A stretch of 28,375 nt of DNA from a virus (IMGVR_UViG_3300031841_003053:1-28375); one strand, 5' to 3'; positions 6,228-14,152 are shown, counted from the first letter of the stretch. Notes: generated by a model not told the origin, from the letters alone. Numbers and translations: made by a program.

Positions 6228-8878
6228 TATCCAAAAAAGTCCTCTAGCGTTGCTCTAGGTTCAACATCCCAACCGACAGCGTCAAGTAAGTGTTGGATAG
6301 GATCAACAAAAGATTTATCATACATCTTATTATAATCTACAAATCGATGTACGTCAAGCTCTTTTGGTAAAACCGCGGGAAATGCAATAACATTTTCTTT
6401 AATAGTGTTTGGCATCTTTAGATAACAGAACTTAATCTTCTCACCATTATTAATCATCTCATACTTCTGCTCTAGGCCCATACGTTTTATATGATGATTA
6501 TAGAGAAGAGATCCTCGCACGTGTATAGGACATGCTTTTAAATATATATCGCGATTGTCTGACCATTTGTCTAGACCCTTACAACCTCGAGGAAAGGATA
6601 TCTCTTCGGGTCTCAGAGCCTTGAACTCTTTTCGGAATTCCGCAATAAAGTTTTGTGTAGCTTGTTCACCTTCTTCCAGAATAATCTTAAAGATCTTTTT
6701 AAACTTATCCCGACACACCTGAGGTGTAGAAGATCGTACAGCATCAACTCCCATCATCTTAATCTTAGGTTCTTTATAGCGAACCCCTTCATTATCCCAA
6801 ACATTAAGGATGTATCTCTTTTTTGCAATCCACACACCACGTTCGGCTATAACCTCACGAGACATCTCCATACGATTCTCTTTAGAGTTTAAAACCTTAA
6901 ATAGACTATTATATGCATTCTCCAAGATAGGTTCTATCTTCTCTTGTGCTATAATGTTTAAAAAATCTATTGGCTTTTTGGGATTAAACTTTTCTACTAA
7001 TGAACTCATATTAACATAAAGAGAATCAGTATCAATAGCTATTACATAATCTTTGCCCAAAGTGTCTAATGTAGTATTGAGGTATTCATTAATAGACTTT
7101 TCGGCCCAACGAATAGCCAGCTGGCCAGTCAATGTAATTGATTCGGCAATACGGTGGTCAAAGTATCTAAAATAGTTATTGGCATAGGCACCATATAAAG
7201 AGTTCATAAGAATCTTAATGGCCATCTGCTGGTTTGTCAAATCAGCAATCTGTGCTTTGATGGCTCCAATTTGACTATTCCAAGATTCACGAGTGCCATA
7301 TAATTTTAACTGATCTAATACAAATTCAGATGCTTTTGTTGCATCACCTACTACTCCACCACTGTCTTTAGACAATCTAACCTGATGTTCTCTTAGAGCA
7401 ATCGCAGAATCATAATCACCCATATACTCTAAATCTTGGGATACACGTAACATTTTATTTTTAATAACACGGCGTTCATCATAATATTGTTTAATAACAC
7501 TTGGGATGATACCATCAACGTCTTTTCTAAATCTCATGCCAGTAGCAGAGATAGCAACGTCTTCTTTGGGATCGGGTATATGACCGTTAAGAACATTATC
7601 AACTGACATACCAAACTCAATACCTGGTATAATTGTTTCAGGTGACATATTATTCTGGACAATAATATTTGGATATAGAGAGTTAAGGTCAAAGGATACA
7701 ACCCAATCATGCATACCCTTTTGAGGTTCTTTTACATAAGCACCTTCATATTCTCTTTTAGTTTGAGGTCTCTTAGGTGGTATTGCTATCTGCTGCACCA
7801 ATAGAATGCGATAAATGATAGCATCCCAAATCTGCACGGTACCAAAGGTCTCTGCATAATTAACACCACCCCTATAGGCCATGGTCATGGCTAGATTAAT
7901 AAGGTTTAATCTTTTGTCTAGCTTCTCAATCAGTTGAACATCTTTTAGGTTATAGTCAACATACTTCTGGTAATCATACTTGTAGAGACTATTAAGGTTA
8001 CCATACTCTTCATAATCTAATTTACGTTCATCCAATACAACATGTGCGATATGATCTAACTTGTATGACTCTTGGGCACCATACTGAAATCCAAACTTGC
8101 GAAATAATTCTAGATAGTCTAATTGTTGGATACCGGCTAAGTCATAGAAGAGATGTGGTCGCCCAGCAATGTTTATTGTTCGGTCTTCGACCAATCCCCA
8201 CGGAGAAAGCTTTCTGTAGACATCTCCTCCGATGACGTTCCGTATACGATTAACCAGATAAGGAAGATCAAAGCCCCGAGTATTCCAGCCGGTGACAATG
8301 TCCGGAGACCACCTAGGATCCGACCAATAAGATAGCCAATCCAATAGCAGTTCAACTTCATCCTTACATTTTTTATAATGGATGTGCTCAATACCTTCAA
8401 CCTCACATTTGTCTTCATCGTAGTCATATAGCCCCCACACCCAATAGGTATCTGATTGATTATTCTTCATTGATATAGTAGTTACTGGATGTGCAGCTGA
8501 TTCTGGAAATGGAAAGCCCTCATCAGAAGCAACTTCGATATCAATATATGTTATATTTACCTTCTTCTGATCAAACTTTATTTCTTTGTCGGGTCTAAAT
8601 TTATCTGCAATAAATTGTGTGATGTAATTAGTTGTACCATAGATAGTCATACCATCTACTTCACCATATGTTTTCATATAGTTTGTAGCATCACGCATTG
8701 AGTCAAAACTTTTGGGGAGAACAGGATCGCCCTGTAGGTTATACCAACCAGTCTCGTGTGTAGAGTTTACATATAGTGTTGGCATATAGGGAATCTTCTT
8801 AGCAACTTTTTGGCCGTCCTCGATTCCACGATATAGTATGTTATTTCCATAACGATTTACGCTAGTGTAAAAGTTCAT
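6227..8878 (-). CDS. 43: gp43 family B DNA polymerase with 3'-5' exonuclease
   Basis: The replicative polymerase, 883 aa (T4: 898). Exonuclease motifs are [11 protein letters not shown] with D113 and E115 (Exo I), [13 protein letters not shown] (Exo II) and [12 protein letters not shown] (Exo III). Polymerase motifs are [19 protein letters not shown] (motif A), [20 protein letters not shown] (motif B) and [10 protein letters not shown] (motif C with the two catalytic Asp). The C-terminus TLEDFFG resembles the clamp-binding peptide of T4 gp43 that docks on gp45 (here at 13476-14150). Translation starts at ATG 8878 behind a strong GGAGGT. A terminator and candidate promoter lie immediately upstream, so gene 43 probably heads a transcript that continues through the primase-like gene and the sugar block. 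Confidence 0.98.
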   Translation of the reverse strand: MNFYTSVNRYGNNILYRGIEDGQKVAKKIPYMPTLYVNSTHETGWYNLQGDPVLPKSFDSMRDATNYMKTYGEVDGMTIYGTTNYITQFIADKFRPDKEIKFDQKKVNITYIDIEVASDEGFPFPESAAHPVTTISMKNNQSDTYWVWGLYDYDEDKCEVEGIEHIHYKKCKDEVELLLDWLSYWSDPRWSPDIVTGWNTRGFDLPYLVNRIRNVIGGDVYRKLSPWGLVEDRTINIAGRPHLFYDLAGIQQLDYLELFRKFGFQYGAQESYKLDHIAHVVLDERKLDYEEYGNLNSLYKYDYQKYVDYNLKDVQLIEKLDKRLNLINLAMTMAYRGGVNYAETFGTVQIWDAIIYRILLVQQIAIPPKRPQTKREYEGAYVKEPQKGMHDWVVSFDLNSLYPNIIVQNNMSPETIIPGIEFGMSVDNVLNGHIPDPKEDVAISATGMRFRKDVDGIIPSVIKQYYDERRVIKNKMLRVSQDLEYMGDYDSAIALREHQVRLSKDSGGVVGDATKASEFVLDQLKLYGTRESWNSQIGAIKAQIADLTNQQMAIKILMNSLYGAYANNYFRYFDHRIAESITLTGQLAIRWAEKSINEYLNTTLDTLGKDYVIAIDTDSLYVNMSSLVEKFNPKKPIDFLNIIAQEKIEPILENAYNSLFKVLNSKENRMEMSREVIAERGVWIAKKRYILNVWDNEGVRYKEPKIKMMGVDAVRSSTPQVCRDKFKKIFKIILEEGEQATQNFIAEFRKEFKALRPEEISFPRGCKGLDKWSDNRDIYLKACPIHVRGSLLYNHHIKRMGLEQKYEMINNGEKIKFCYLKMPNTIKENVIAFPAVLPKELDVHRFVDYNKMYDKSFVDPIQHLLDAVGWDVEPRATLEDFFG

Positions 8879-8906
8879 AATACCTCCGAACTTACATTAA
8901 GCTTTT

Positions 8907-8935
8907 ATTATATTATAAAATAAAAAAAGGGGCAA
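8907..8935 (-). promoter_or_regulatory. Candidate sigma70 promoter for gene 43
   Basis: Two overlapping TATAAT hexamers read on the minus strand (8917-8912 and 8912-8907), about 30 bases before the gp43 start. For the second, a weak -35 TTGCCC lies 17 bases away and falls inside the preceding terminator hairpin. The -10 is perfect but the -35 matches only three of six positions, so this is tentative. Confidence 0.4.
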
Positions 8936-8946
8936 CGCCCCTTTTT
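8922..8946 (-). terminator. Rho-independent terminator before gene 43
   Basis: A GGGGC stem (8929-8933), AAC loop and GCCCC stem (8937-8941), flanked by seven A on one side and five T on the other. In minus-strand RNA the hairpin is followed by a run of seven U. It starts at the stop codon of the 97-aa gene and separates that transcript from gene 43. Because both flanks are A/T runs it could work in both directions. Confidence 0.85.
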
Positions 8947-9238
8947 AAATAATTATTTTTTGAGATGCATCTGGTGGAGTCATTAACTTACCAAATGCTC
9001 TTTCATATTCATTTTTAATTTGTTGTGATGGCTTTATTTCTGCAGACACAGCCCGCTTAAAAATCTTTATGGGTTCACTTGGCTCAGAGAACATACTCCA
9101 AGGAGCTACACCTAATTCATTTTGGCTAACAAGACGAAAATTACCTACATCTTTACAAATATAATATTCATCTGTTTCCTCAACAACTTGCAGAATAAGT
9201 TCTATACCTTCCATCAATTTAAAAATGGTAACTTGCAT
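8945..9238 (-). CDS. Small LSm/SH3-like beta-barrel protein (97 aa), function unknown
   Basis: A 97-aa protein of unknown function. Its opening VTIFKLMEGIELILQVVEET, then a hairpin-like DEYYICKDVGNFRLV, then GVAPWSMFSE and a helical C-terminal part with PSQQIKNEYERAF, follow the same pattern as the 147-aa protein at 18378-18821 (KQFKLSNGEEVICEVVEW, FKPWMML, NPTAKVIANYMEAV). The hydrophobic spacing suggests a small beta-barrel like an Sm-like fold, which would fit RNA or protein binding. This is structural inference by eye. The gene is the last before a strong terminator and follows the 77-aa gene after one base, so the two form a short operon. Confidence 0.8.
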   Translation of the reverse strand: MQVTIFKLMEGIELILQVVEETDEYYICKDVGNFRLVSQNELGVAPWSMFSEPSEPIKIFKRAVSAEIKPSQQIKNEYERAFGKLMTPPDASQKIII

Positions 9239-9239
9239 G

Positions 9240-9473
9240 TTATTCCTTCTTATCTGTCACAAATTCATAAAGCTTGTCAGCCTGAGCTTTAATCTCATCT
9301 GGAGTAACTGCTTTAGGAATATATTTCTTATATGCTTCTAATGCTTCTTCAGCATTATCTTTAAACATTTCCATGGCTTTATAGGCAACTTCCATTTGCA
9401 TGTCATATTGCTTGTCAAGCATGTCTTTTGCCATGTTTAGAACATCATAGCGGATTTGATATGGGTTTGACAT
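9240..9473 (-). CDS. Conserved small helical phage protein (77 aa)
   Basis: A highly charged, predicted all-helical protein starting MSNPYQIRYDVLNMAKDMLD and ending with a TPDEIKAQADKLYEFV motif. From memory, close relatives are common as unannotated small genes in T4-like cyanophages and pelagiphages; the function is unknown. I chose the ATG at 9473, preceded by AAGGAG with good spacing. The longer reading from 9512 would begin inside the hairpin at 9504-9522 and adds a non-conserved basic stretch. No Cys, signal or membrane segment is present. It is followed after one base by the LSm-like gene. Confidence 0.82.
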   Translation of the reverse strand: MSNPYQIRYDVLNMAKDMLDKQYDMQMEVAYKAMEMFKDNAEEALEAYKKYIPKAVTPDEIKAQADKLYEFVTDKKE

Positions 9474-9503
9474 TTTATGTCTCCTTAATGTGTGTGTGAT
9501 CAA

Positions 9504-9522
9504 AGGGGCCATTACAGCCCCT
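9504..9522 (-). terminator. Hairpin closing the hsp20/DUF1127 cassette
   Basis: An AGGGGC (9504-9509) and GCCCCT (9517-9522) stem with a seven-base loop, 17 bases past the stop of the 60-aa gene. In minus-strand RNA it is followed by UUUGAUC, a short U run, so termination may be partial. No gene occupies this stretch. Confidence 0.5.
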
Positions 9523-9539
9523 CAGCTAAGACTCTTCTA

Positions 9540-9722
9540 TTAGCGTTTCAGTTTTGCAACTTGCATCATGCAATTCTTAGCTAGGTCGTGTTGACCTTGA
9601 CTTGCAAAATGAGCAGCTGCTCTACTATATCCAACTACTTCGCACCAGTTCATAAAACCAGCCCAAAGTTTTTGGAATCTTGAACGATGATCGATTGTGA
9701 CTGTATCTACTAAAAAAGCCAT
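9540..9722 (-). CDS. Small protein paired with DUF1127 protein (60 aa)
   Basis: A 60-residue protein I cannot name. Residues 13-60 form two likely helices: SRFQKLWAGFMNWCEVVGYS and RAAAHFASQGQHDLAKNCMM, with a basic C-terminus KLKR. The helix-turn-helix-like layout and basic charge are similar in style to small DUF1127-type proteins of Alphaproteobacteria, but the defining DUF1127 segment is absent. Its ATG overlaps the TAA of the DUF1127 gene (TAATG), so both should be translated together. It is the last gene of the Hsp20 cassette and is followed by a hairpin. A host-derived stress or RNA-binding role is a guess from context. Confidence 0.72.
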   Translation of the reverse strand: MAFLVDTVTIDHRSRFQKLWAGFMNWCEVVGYSRAAAHFASQGQHDLAKNCMMQVAKLKR

Positions 9723-9946
9723 TAGACAAATCCTTTTAGGTTAGGATTAAAAGGAGCGATAAGATGTGATTGTTTCATATCTGTATCTTGTCTGGCAATA
9801 GAATAGATATCGCCTCTTGCAATACCAATATCGTTCAATTCTGCATCAGTTAGCCTACGCAATTCGTTTTCAGTTTGACGAACGGCTTTGGCCATCTGAT
9901 AGTCGTTAATCAGCTTCTTGAAGAAGCTCTTTAGTGTCTGTGTCAT
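9722..9946 (-). CDS. DUF1127 (YjiS-like) small protein (74 aa)
   Basis: A 74-aa protein with a clear DUF1127 segment: ELRRLTDAELNDIGIARGDI at about residues 28-47, preceded by a basic helix (TLKSFFKKLINDYQMAKAVR). DUF1127 proteins are small and often arginine-rich, abundant in Alphaproteobacteria and present in gammaproteobacteria; some bind RNA and act in stress or phosphate responses. They are not part of the usual T4-like gene set. The ATG at 9946 lies 41 bases inside the end of hsp20 and has GAGGA upstream, so it is translated from the hsp20 message. Its presence points to a host, probably alphaproteobacterial, as the source. The exact role in infection is unknown. Confidence 0.85.
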   Translation of the reverse strand: MTQTLKSFFKKLINDYQMAKAVRQTENELRRLTDAELNDIGIARGDIYSIARQDTDMKQSHLIAPFNPNLKGFV

Positions 9947-10370
9947 TTGTTAATTCCTCGTAATGACCGATTTCGATTTTACGAGGACGCAGTTCTTCTG
10001 GGACTTCATATTTCAGCTCTACTGACAATACTCCGTCTACTAAGTCTGCTCCGTTTACTTTTACGTGTTCGGACAGCCTAAAGGTGCGTTTGAACTTCTT
10101 GGTGGAAATACCACGGTGAATGTATTCGCGACCCTTACTTACATGTTCACCTCTAACAGTAAGTGTACGATCCTTAACTTCAATGTTAAGTTCGTCCTTA
10201 CTAAATCCAGCCACGGCTAATTCAATTAGGTAATCGTGATCACCCGTTCTCAGAATATTATGTGGGGGATAGTTATCTGATGAATGTTTAGCTACATAAT
10301 CCAGTTCACTAAGTAGATGATCAAATCCAACAAAAGATGAACGTGGGAATAGTGATTGTACGCCTGTCAT
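9906..10370 (-). CDS. hsp20: Hsp20 / IbpA-type small heat-shock protein
   Basis: A 154-aa alpha-crystallin-domain chaperone that binds unfolding proteins without ATP. The domain is recognisable from DHDYLIELAVAGFSKDELNIE through the RTFRLSEHVKV segment to VDGVLSVELKYEVPEE, and the C-terminal anchor is PRKIEIG (the I-x-I motif used for oligomer assembly). Length is normal for bacterial IbpA. Small Hsp20 genes are common in T4-like cyanophages and pelagiphages. The start ATG 10370 has an AGGAG sequence seven bases upstream, which can pair with a CUUGCU element in the leader (see 10377-10394). A T4-type late promoter and a sigma70-like promoter lie upstream. Confidence 0.96.
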   Translation of the reverse strand: MTGVQSLFPRSSFVGFDHLLSELDYVAKHSSDNYPPHNILRTGDHDYLIELAVAGFSKDELNIEVKDRTLTVRGEHVSKGREYIHRGISTKKFKRTFRLSEHVKVNGADLVDGVLSVELKYEVPEELRPRKIEIGHYEELTNDTDTKELLQEAD

Positions 10371-10376
10371 GTTTAT

Positions 10377-10424
10377 CTCCTTTATACAAGCAAGAAAGTT
10401 ATGCGACCGGTCTTCCGCATCGCA
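10377..10424 (-). promoter_or_regulatory. Candidate ROSE-like RNA thermometer in the hsp20 leader
   Basis: Read on the minus strand, the leader can form two hairpins. The first has TGCGA (10424-10420) pairing with TCGCA (10406-10402) plus an inner CGG/CCG around an AAGA loop. The second pairs CTTGCT (10394-10389) with the Shine-Dalgarno AGGAG (10381-10377) across a seven-base loop, leaving one unpaired G. A U-U-G-C-U element opposite AGGA with one extra G is the core of ROSE thermometers that control hsp20 genes in Alphaproteobacteria. Short for a ROSE element and untested. Confidence 0.42.
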
Positions 10425-10428
10425 ACAT

Positions 10429-10470
10429 TATTTATATTTAAATTATAATAGGATCTGGGCCATTAGTCAC
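10429..10470 (-). promoter_or_regulatory. Promoters for hsp20: T4-type late box plus sigma70-like site
   Basis: On the minus strand, TATAAATA (10436-10429) is an exact match to the T4 late promoter read by gp55, placed 58 bases before the hsp20 ATG. Slightly upstream, TATAAT (10447-10442) with GTGACT 17 bases further (10470-10465; four of six matches to TTGACA) forms a possible host-type promoter. The cassette may be expressed both early and late. Confidence 0.6.
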
Positions 10471-10495
10471 GATTTTTTTGAACTCCAGATATTCA

Positions 10496-11221
10496 TTAAT
10501 CGATTAAATTATTTTTTATGGCTTTAAGAATTCTTTTACTTCTGTTACGGGATTCAAATAACTCATATAAACCTTTTAATTGACTTATACCCGAAACAGC
10601 GTGTTGATGAAAAGTACATGCAGCCTTTAAATTATCTAATTCATTAGTCATTTTAAATTCATGAAATTTTATTTTTTCCTTTGTATTAAATCTAATATAT
10701 GAAGTAATATCACCATGTCTGATACTAACATTACCTTCTTCATGTTTTTTTATTGCTGCTGTTACTATTGGTCTAAACCATCTACCAATGTCAAATTCTG
10801 CTGATATGGTATTAAAATGTTTTGTATAATCATTTGAGTGTAGATATGGATGTAATGTTGTTACTGTGAGGGGCTTATCCGCAAAAAATATTTTTGTATT
10901 ATGAAATTGAAATAAACCCAATTCACTTTCTCTCATATCAACGGATTGTGATGTATAATCCATAATTCTTTCATCGTTTGAATAAAAACCTCCGCTATAA
11001 TATCCAAAATCAATATCATAATTAAATTTCATAACATAACATTGTTTTAAAACATCAGTTGACGCTGGGCACCTCCGGAGCATAGATTGCTTATACCAAT
11101 CAGGAAGGTTTTTATTAAGTGATTCAATTTTAGTAAGTAAAAGATCAACAGAAAACTCTAAACCTGTTAGGTTATGTGATACTAAATTATGATACGATGC
11201 ATAATATACATTTATAGTCAT
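10496..11221 (-). CDS. Conserved hypothetical protein downstream of regA (241 aa)
   Basis: A 241-aa protein I cannot assign to a named family. It begins MTINVYYASYHNLVSHN and contains a CPASTDVLKQCYVMKFNYDI segment, an aromatic-rich middle (LGLFQFHNTKIFF), FDIGRWFRPIVTAAI, and a basic helical C-terminus ending SKRILKAIKNNLID. No membrane segment or signal peptide is seen. Proteins with a similar CPA...FDY layout occur, to my recollection, as unannotated genes in marine T4-like phages. Its ATG overlaps the regA stop by four bases (ATGA), so it closes the gp55-to-regA operon. About 125 bases of promoter and leader sequence for hsp20 follow it. Confidence 0.82.
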   Translation of the reverse strand: MTINVYYASYHNLVSHNLTGLEFSVDLLLTKIESLNKNLPDWYKQSMLRRCPASTDVLKQCYVMKFNYDIDFGYYSGGFYSNDERIMDYTSQSVDMRESELGLFQFHNTKIFFADKPLTVTTLHPYLHSNDYTKHFNTISAEFDIGRWFRPIVTAAIKKHEEGNVSIRHGDITSYIRFNTKEKIKFHEFKMTNELDNLKAACTFHQHAVSGISQLKGLYELFESRNRSKRILKAIKNNLID

Positions 11222-11589
11222 TTGTTTCCAATATTATATTTGGGACACAACTCCCACTCATCCTTTTCTTTAAACGGTAATATTTTAATAAGTCTTAAAG
11301 GAGCGCAGTCTGCTGCTTTGGATGTGTCCTGTATTTCGACTAACCCCCAATCACTCATTAGTGTAGCAATTGTGTTACGTCTTTGAATATCTGATTCTTC
11401 TAGATTAGCTTTTTTACCATCCAACATAAACAACTCTTTGAAGTGGACAATAAAGTAACGTCCTTGTTTATGTAAGATATGACATGATTGAAATAGTTTT
11501 TTATCTTTACGAGATGCTACACCAATACGTGTTAGTGTCTCTCTTACCTTTAAAAAATCTTCTGGATCATTTAAAGTCACTTCCAACAT
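11218..11589 (-). CDS. regA: RegA translational repressor
   Basis: The RNA-binding repressor of early phage mRNAs. The protein follows T4 RegA closely: MLEVTLNDPEDFLKVRETLTRIG, SCHILHKQGRYFIVHFKELF, RRNTIATLMSDWGLVEI, and near the end LPFKEKDEWELCPKYNIGN (T4: FKQKHEWKLVPKYTIGN). I chose ATG 11589, giving 123 aa, because T4 RegA (122 aa) begins at the same motif. A GTG at 11628 would add 13 unconserved residues and overlap the end of gene 62, with AAAGG pressed against the start codon. The Shine-Dalgarno for the ATG is weak, so the start is uncertain. Its place after gene 62 matches the T4 order 45-44-62-regA, where RegA represses these clamp and loader genes and itself. Confidence 0.96.
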   Translation of the reverse strand: MLEVTLNDPEDFLKVRETLTRIGVASRKDKKLFQSCHILHKQGRYFIVHFKELFMLDGKKANLEESDIQRRNTIATLMSDWGLVEIQDTSKAADCAPLRLIKILPFKEKDEWELCPKYNIGNK

Positions 11590-11614
11590 CTCTGTTGGGT
11601 TCCATTGAATTAAG

Positions 11615-11992
11615 TTAGCCTCTTCCACCTTTATTCACCTTCTGTTTTATTATAGTTATTTGTTCAGGTGATAGGAGATGAAGTATTTGTTTGGCTTTCT
11701 CATTATTATAGCCATAGTATTGTTTAATCACCTCAATATCACTCTCAGTTTCTGGTTTCATCCATTTCGAAAATCGTTTACGTTTTCTGATGGTATTTAT
11801 CAAAAAATGATATTGAAGCTTATTATCACAATGGTGGTATTGATTCATGACATTGGCCAAGACCGCCGTGTCATTAAAGTAGCTTAATGACCTATTGACC
11901 ATAAAACTATTATATGACTTCTCAGCCATATCATCAATCATAATATCTTTTTTAGTATCATTGATACTAGTAACATAATTAAAAGGGTTCAT
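11615..11992 (-). CDS. 62: gp62 clamp loader small subunit
   Basis: The small, non-ATPase subunit of the clamp loader that, with four gp44 subunits, opens the gp45 ring. At 125 aa it is shorter than T4 gp62 (187 aa), which matches the short form of marine T4-like phages. Recognisable stretches are DMAEKSYNSFMVNRSLSYF and LQYHFLINTIRKRKRFSKWM (T4: FNYLMAAVPRGKRYGKWAK), followed by a helical tail. The ATG overlaps the glutaredoxin stop (TAATG). Gene order gp44, glutaredoxin, gp62, RegA preserves the T4 order with glutaredoxin inserted between the two loader genes, which supports the call where similarity is modest. Confidence 0.9.
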   Translation of the reverse strand: MNPFNYVTSINDTKKDIMIDDMAEKSYNSFMVNRSLSYFNDTAVLANVMNQYHHCDNKLQYHFLINTIRKRKRFSKWMKPETESDIEVIKQYYGYNNEKAKQILHLLSPEQITIIKQKVNKGGRG

Positions 11993-12282
11993 TAAATACC
12001 TTGCTCAACTCCACTATCCTGCCAAGCCCATCTATCAAGGCTCTCGGATATCAATTTATATAATTCTTCTGAGGTATAGTCTTGTGTATTCTTTTTATTA
12101 ATATGATTATCATTAACATATAATTGAGGTACGGTTCTATGGCCCTGAGCTTTCATAAAAGCCAAAGCTTTAGGATCTTCTTGTATATTAATAACATAAT
12201 ACACATATCCTGTTTTGTCAAGCTTTGATTTCATTATTTCACAATACGTACAATGTGTTTGTGTATAAAGTGTTATGGCCAT
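11992..12282 (-). CDS. grx: Glutaredoxin
   Basis: A 96-aa thioredoxin-fold oxidoreductase. The active-site motif is C11-T-Y-C14 after the first strand (ITLYTQTHCTYC), and the cis-proline loop is TVPQLYV with the expected DY pair near the end of the fold (NTQDYTSEEL), as in dithiol glutaredoxins. The likely job is to reduce ribonucleotide reductase or other phage and host disulfides to support dNTP supply. In T4 the equivalent gene (nrdC) sits elsewhere. Here it lies between the two clamp-loader genes, with a one-base overlap to gene 62 and eight bases after gene 44, so it is expressed with the replisome. Confidence 0.95.
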   Translation of the reverse strand: MAITLYTQTHCTYCEIMKSKLDKTGYVYYVINIQEDPKALAFMKAQGHRTVPQLYVNDNHINKKNTQDYTSEELYKLISESLDRWAWQDSGVEQGI

Positions 12283-12290
12283 AGTACCTC

Positions 12291-13229
12291 CTATTTAAAT
12301 TGAATGTCTCGCATAACTTCAGTAAGACAGGCAACCATATTAAGTTCATGATCAGCAACAAAGGCATCTTTATATTGATAATCAGCCAACAACAAAACCA
12401 ATTGAGGTATACTATGTGAATCTACATATGTATACATGGAATCATATAGTCCACGGAATATAGCTGTAGTGTCCATATCCATATTATCAACGACCCAACG
12501 TCTCATGGCCTTAAAGTTTTTATCTTTAAGTGTTTTAGTCAGATCTCCAAAGTTGCCAGAATTATTATTTGAATTAGGAATACTAAGGTAAGAATTGGTA
12601 TTAGAATATCGCTGTGCTTCATTTAAAACCCGTCTCCAGTCTGGAGCGTGTTTCATAATCAGATCAGCAGCCTCTTTCTGATCATATGATATACTCTCCT
12701 GTTCTAGTATATATACGAATCGTTTAAAGAACTGGCCAGCAAGTTCAGCCATTTCCTTTTTAGAGGTATTGAATTCATATACACCACAACGAGAATGTAA
12801 TGGTTCAATGATTCTATTTTTAAAATTACATGTAAGAATAAATCGACAGTTATTACTAAACTCTTCGATAAATCCCCGCAAGGCAGGTTGTGTAGACTGG
12901 GGGTTTAGATAATCAGCCTCATCGAGAATGACAACCTTGTAACCTCCTTGCAGGGATACAGAAGAGGCAAATTGTTTAATCTTCCCACGAAGAGTATCAA
13001 TATTACCTTCTTCTGATCCATTAATAAGAATATAATCAAGGTCAAGCTCATTACATAGAGCTTTGGCCACTGTTGTTTTACCTAAGCCAGCAGTGCCGGT
13101 GAAAAGCATATTCTGCAATTCACCGGTTGCCACCATATCCTGAAACGTATTTTTAAGAGAAGGAGGAAGGATCGTTTCGGATATATTCTTAGGACGATAT
13201 TTTTCAACCCAAAGAAAATCTTTGCTCAT
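12291..13229 (-). CDS. 44: gp44 clamp loader large subunit (AAA+ ATPase)
   Basis: The ATPase subunit of the clamp loader, 312 aa (T4: 319). Opening motif is WVEKYRPKNISETILP. Walker A is GTAGLGKTT (45-53), Walker B is VVILDEADYL with D103 and E104, sensor I is ILTCNFKNR, and the arginine-finger motif is SRC at 146-148. The C-terminal third (from about 220) is the helical collar. It works with gp62 to load gp45 at primer ends. The gene lies in the conserved order 45-(small ORF)-44 and ends eight bases before the glutaredoxin start. Confidence 0.97.
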   Translation of the reverse strand: MSKDFLWVEKYRPKNISETILPPSLKNTFQDMVATGELQNMLFTGTAGLGKTTVAKALCNELDLDYILINGSEEGNIDTLRGKIKQFASSVSLQGGYKVVILDEADYLNPQSTQPALRGFIEEFSNNCRFILTCNFKNRIIEPLHSRCGVYEFNTSKKEMAELAGQFFKRFVYILEQESISYDQKEAADLIMKHAPDWRRVLNEAQRYSNTNSYLSIPNSNNNSGNFGDLTKTLKDKNFKAMRRWVVDNMDMDTTAIFRGLYDSMYTYVDSHSIPQLVLLLADYQYKDAFVADHELNMVACLTEVMRDIQFK

Positions 13230-13246
13230 AATATAAAAAGGTATCC

Positions 13247-13474
13247 TTATTCAGCTTCAGCAGCTTGATCTTGTTGGTATGTTTCGGACATCTGAATTAG
13301 TTGTACGGCTTGATCACGCAAGGTGCCAAGTGTAGATAGTTCTTCACCCTTAACAGCACCACGCTGTACCATAGTATCAATAACCGCAATTGATGAACGG
13401 CAAACTCGATTGGCAAGATCATATACTGGTGCATGTGATTCGTGTGCCATTTTTACTTCGTCTTCTTTAGACAT
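13247..13474 (-). CDS. Small conserved helical protein between clamp and clamp loader (75 aa)
   Basis: A 75-aa protein, apparently all helical, starting MSKEDEVKMAHESHAPVYDL and ending in an Ala/Glu/Gln-rich tail. I recognise no domain. Marine T4-like phages often carry a small gene of this type between genes 45 and 44, but none is characterised to my knowledge. I chose the ATG at 13474 because a GGAG lies six bases upstream, inside the codons of the alternative start at 13486. The start overlaps the gp45 stop region. A role with the sliding clamp or its loader is suggested only by position. Confidence 0.78.
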   Translation of the reverse strand: MSKEDEVKMAHESHAPVYDLANRVCRSSIAVIDTMVQRGAVKGEELSTLGTLRDQAVQLIQMSETYQQDQAAEAE

Positions 13475-13475
13475 A

Positions 13476-14150
13476 TTAGTCTCCATATGTTGAATTTTTC
13501 TCTAGAGCAACCCAGTAGTTGAGCTTCTCGTCTGAACTTGTAAATTGTGAAATTAATTTTTTAGATATCTTAACATCATAGCTATCAGATATCATCTTTA
13601 GGTTAGAGATGTTAATAATAAATTTGAATGAGTCTTCGTTGTATCCTCCGTCTACTGAAATAGAATATGAATTAGATGTTGTGTTCTCTGTATCTACTAC
13701 TGTTAATAGTATAACACCATCATCTGGTTCAATCAACATCTGAGAATGTCCTAATGACATCGCAGCACGTTTAATATTAGTAAGTGTATCCTGATCCAAA
13801 GTAAACCAAACATCAGGATCAGGCATGATAATGGGTTTCTGCGGACTTGTCAAGATATCAGTATCAGAGTAATAATACTTAACGGATGCTCGACCTGCGT
13901 TACCGCCGATCTGCATTGATTGTTCACCAAACCGAACAGAAGGATTATCCACTAGACTCAATACATTTAGAAATTCATTGAGATCATAGATACCTAATGT
14001 TTGATCGAATGTTTCGTCAACAATTGCTTCTGCCAACACATTCTTAGCCTCAGCAATAGTCATAAGTTTGTTACCAGGGTTGATAACAATATTACTATTG
14101 ATTGTACCAAAGTTCTTTAGAACGTTTACCGTATTAGAACTGATTTCCAT
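13476..14150 (-). CDS. 45: gp45 sliding clamp
   Basis: The trimeric processivity clamp that tethers gp43 and, in T4, also activates late transcription together with gp55 and gp33. The 224-aa sequence (T4: 228) matches at the N-terminus (VNVLKNFGTINSNIVINPG; T4: ALLKNFATINSGIMLKSG), at IYDLNEFLNVLSLVDNP, at FKFIINISNLKMISDSYDV, and at the C-terminus LNYWVALEKNSTYGD. It begins two bases after the gp46 stop. It links the replication and late-transcription systems, and the late sigma factor gp55 is encoded in the same operon. Confidence 0.96.
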   Translation of the reverse strand: MEISSNTVNVLKNFGTINSNIVINPGNKLMTIAEAKNVLAEAIVDETFDQTLGIYDLNEFLNVLSLVDNPSVRFGEQSMQIGGNAGRASVKYYYSDTDILTSPQKPIIMPDPDVWFTLDQDTLTNIKRAAMSLGHSQMLIEPDDGVILLTVVDTENTTSNSYSISVDGGYNEDSFKFIINISNLKMISDSYDVKISKKLISQFTSSDEKLNYWVALEKNSTYGD

Positions 14151-14152
14151 AA

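Noticed and set aside
9488-9499. Short TG dinucleotide repeat as a phase-variable tract
   Set aside because: Only about five units, in a non-coding gap, and no sign that it affects a promoter or frame.
10384-10395. TTGCTTG in the hsp20 leader as a MotA-type middle promoter box
   Set aside because: The only -10-like sequence follows after one or two bases, while MotA promoters need about 12-13 bases between box and -10.
10451-10503. ATCTGG/CCAGAT inverted repeat after the 241-aa gene as a terminator
   Set aside because: The stem is only six pairs, with a loop of more than 25 bases and no U run at the right side.
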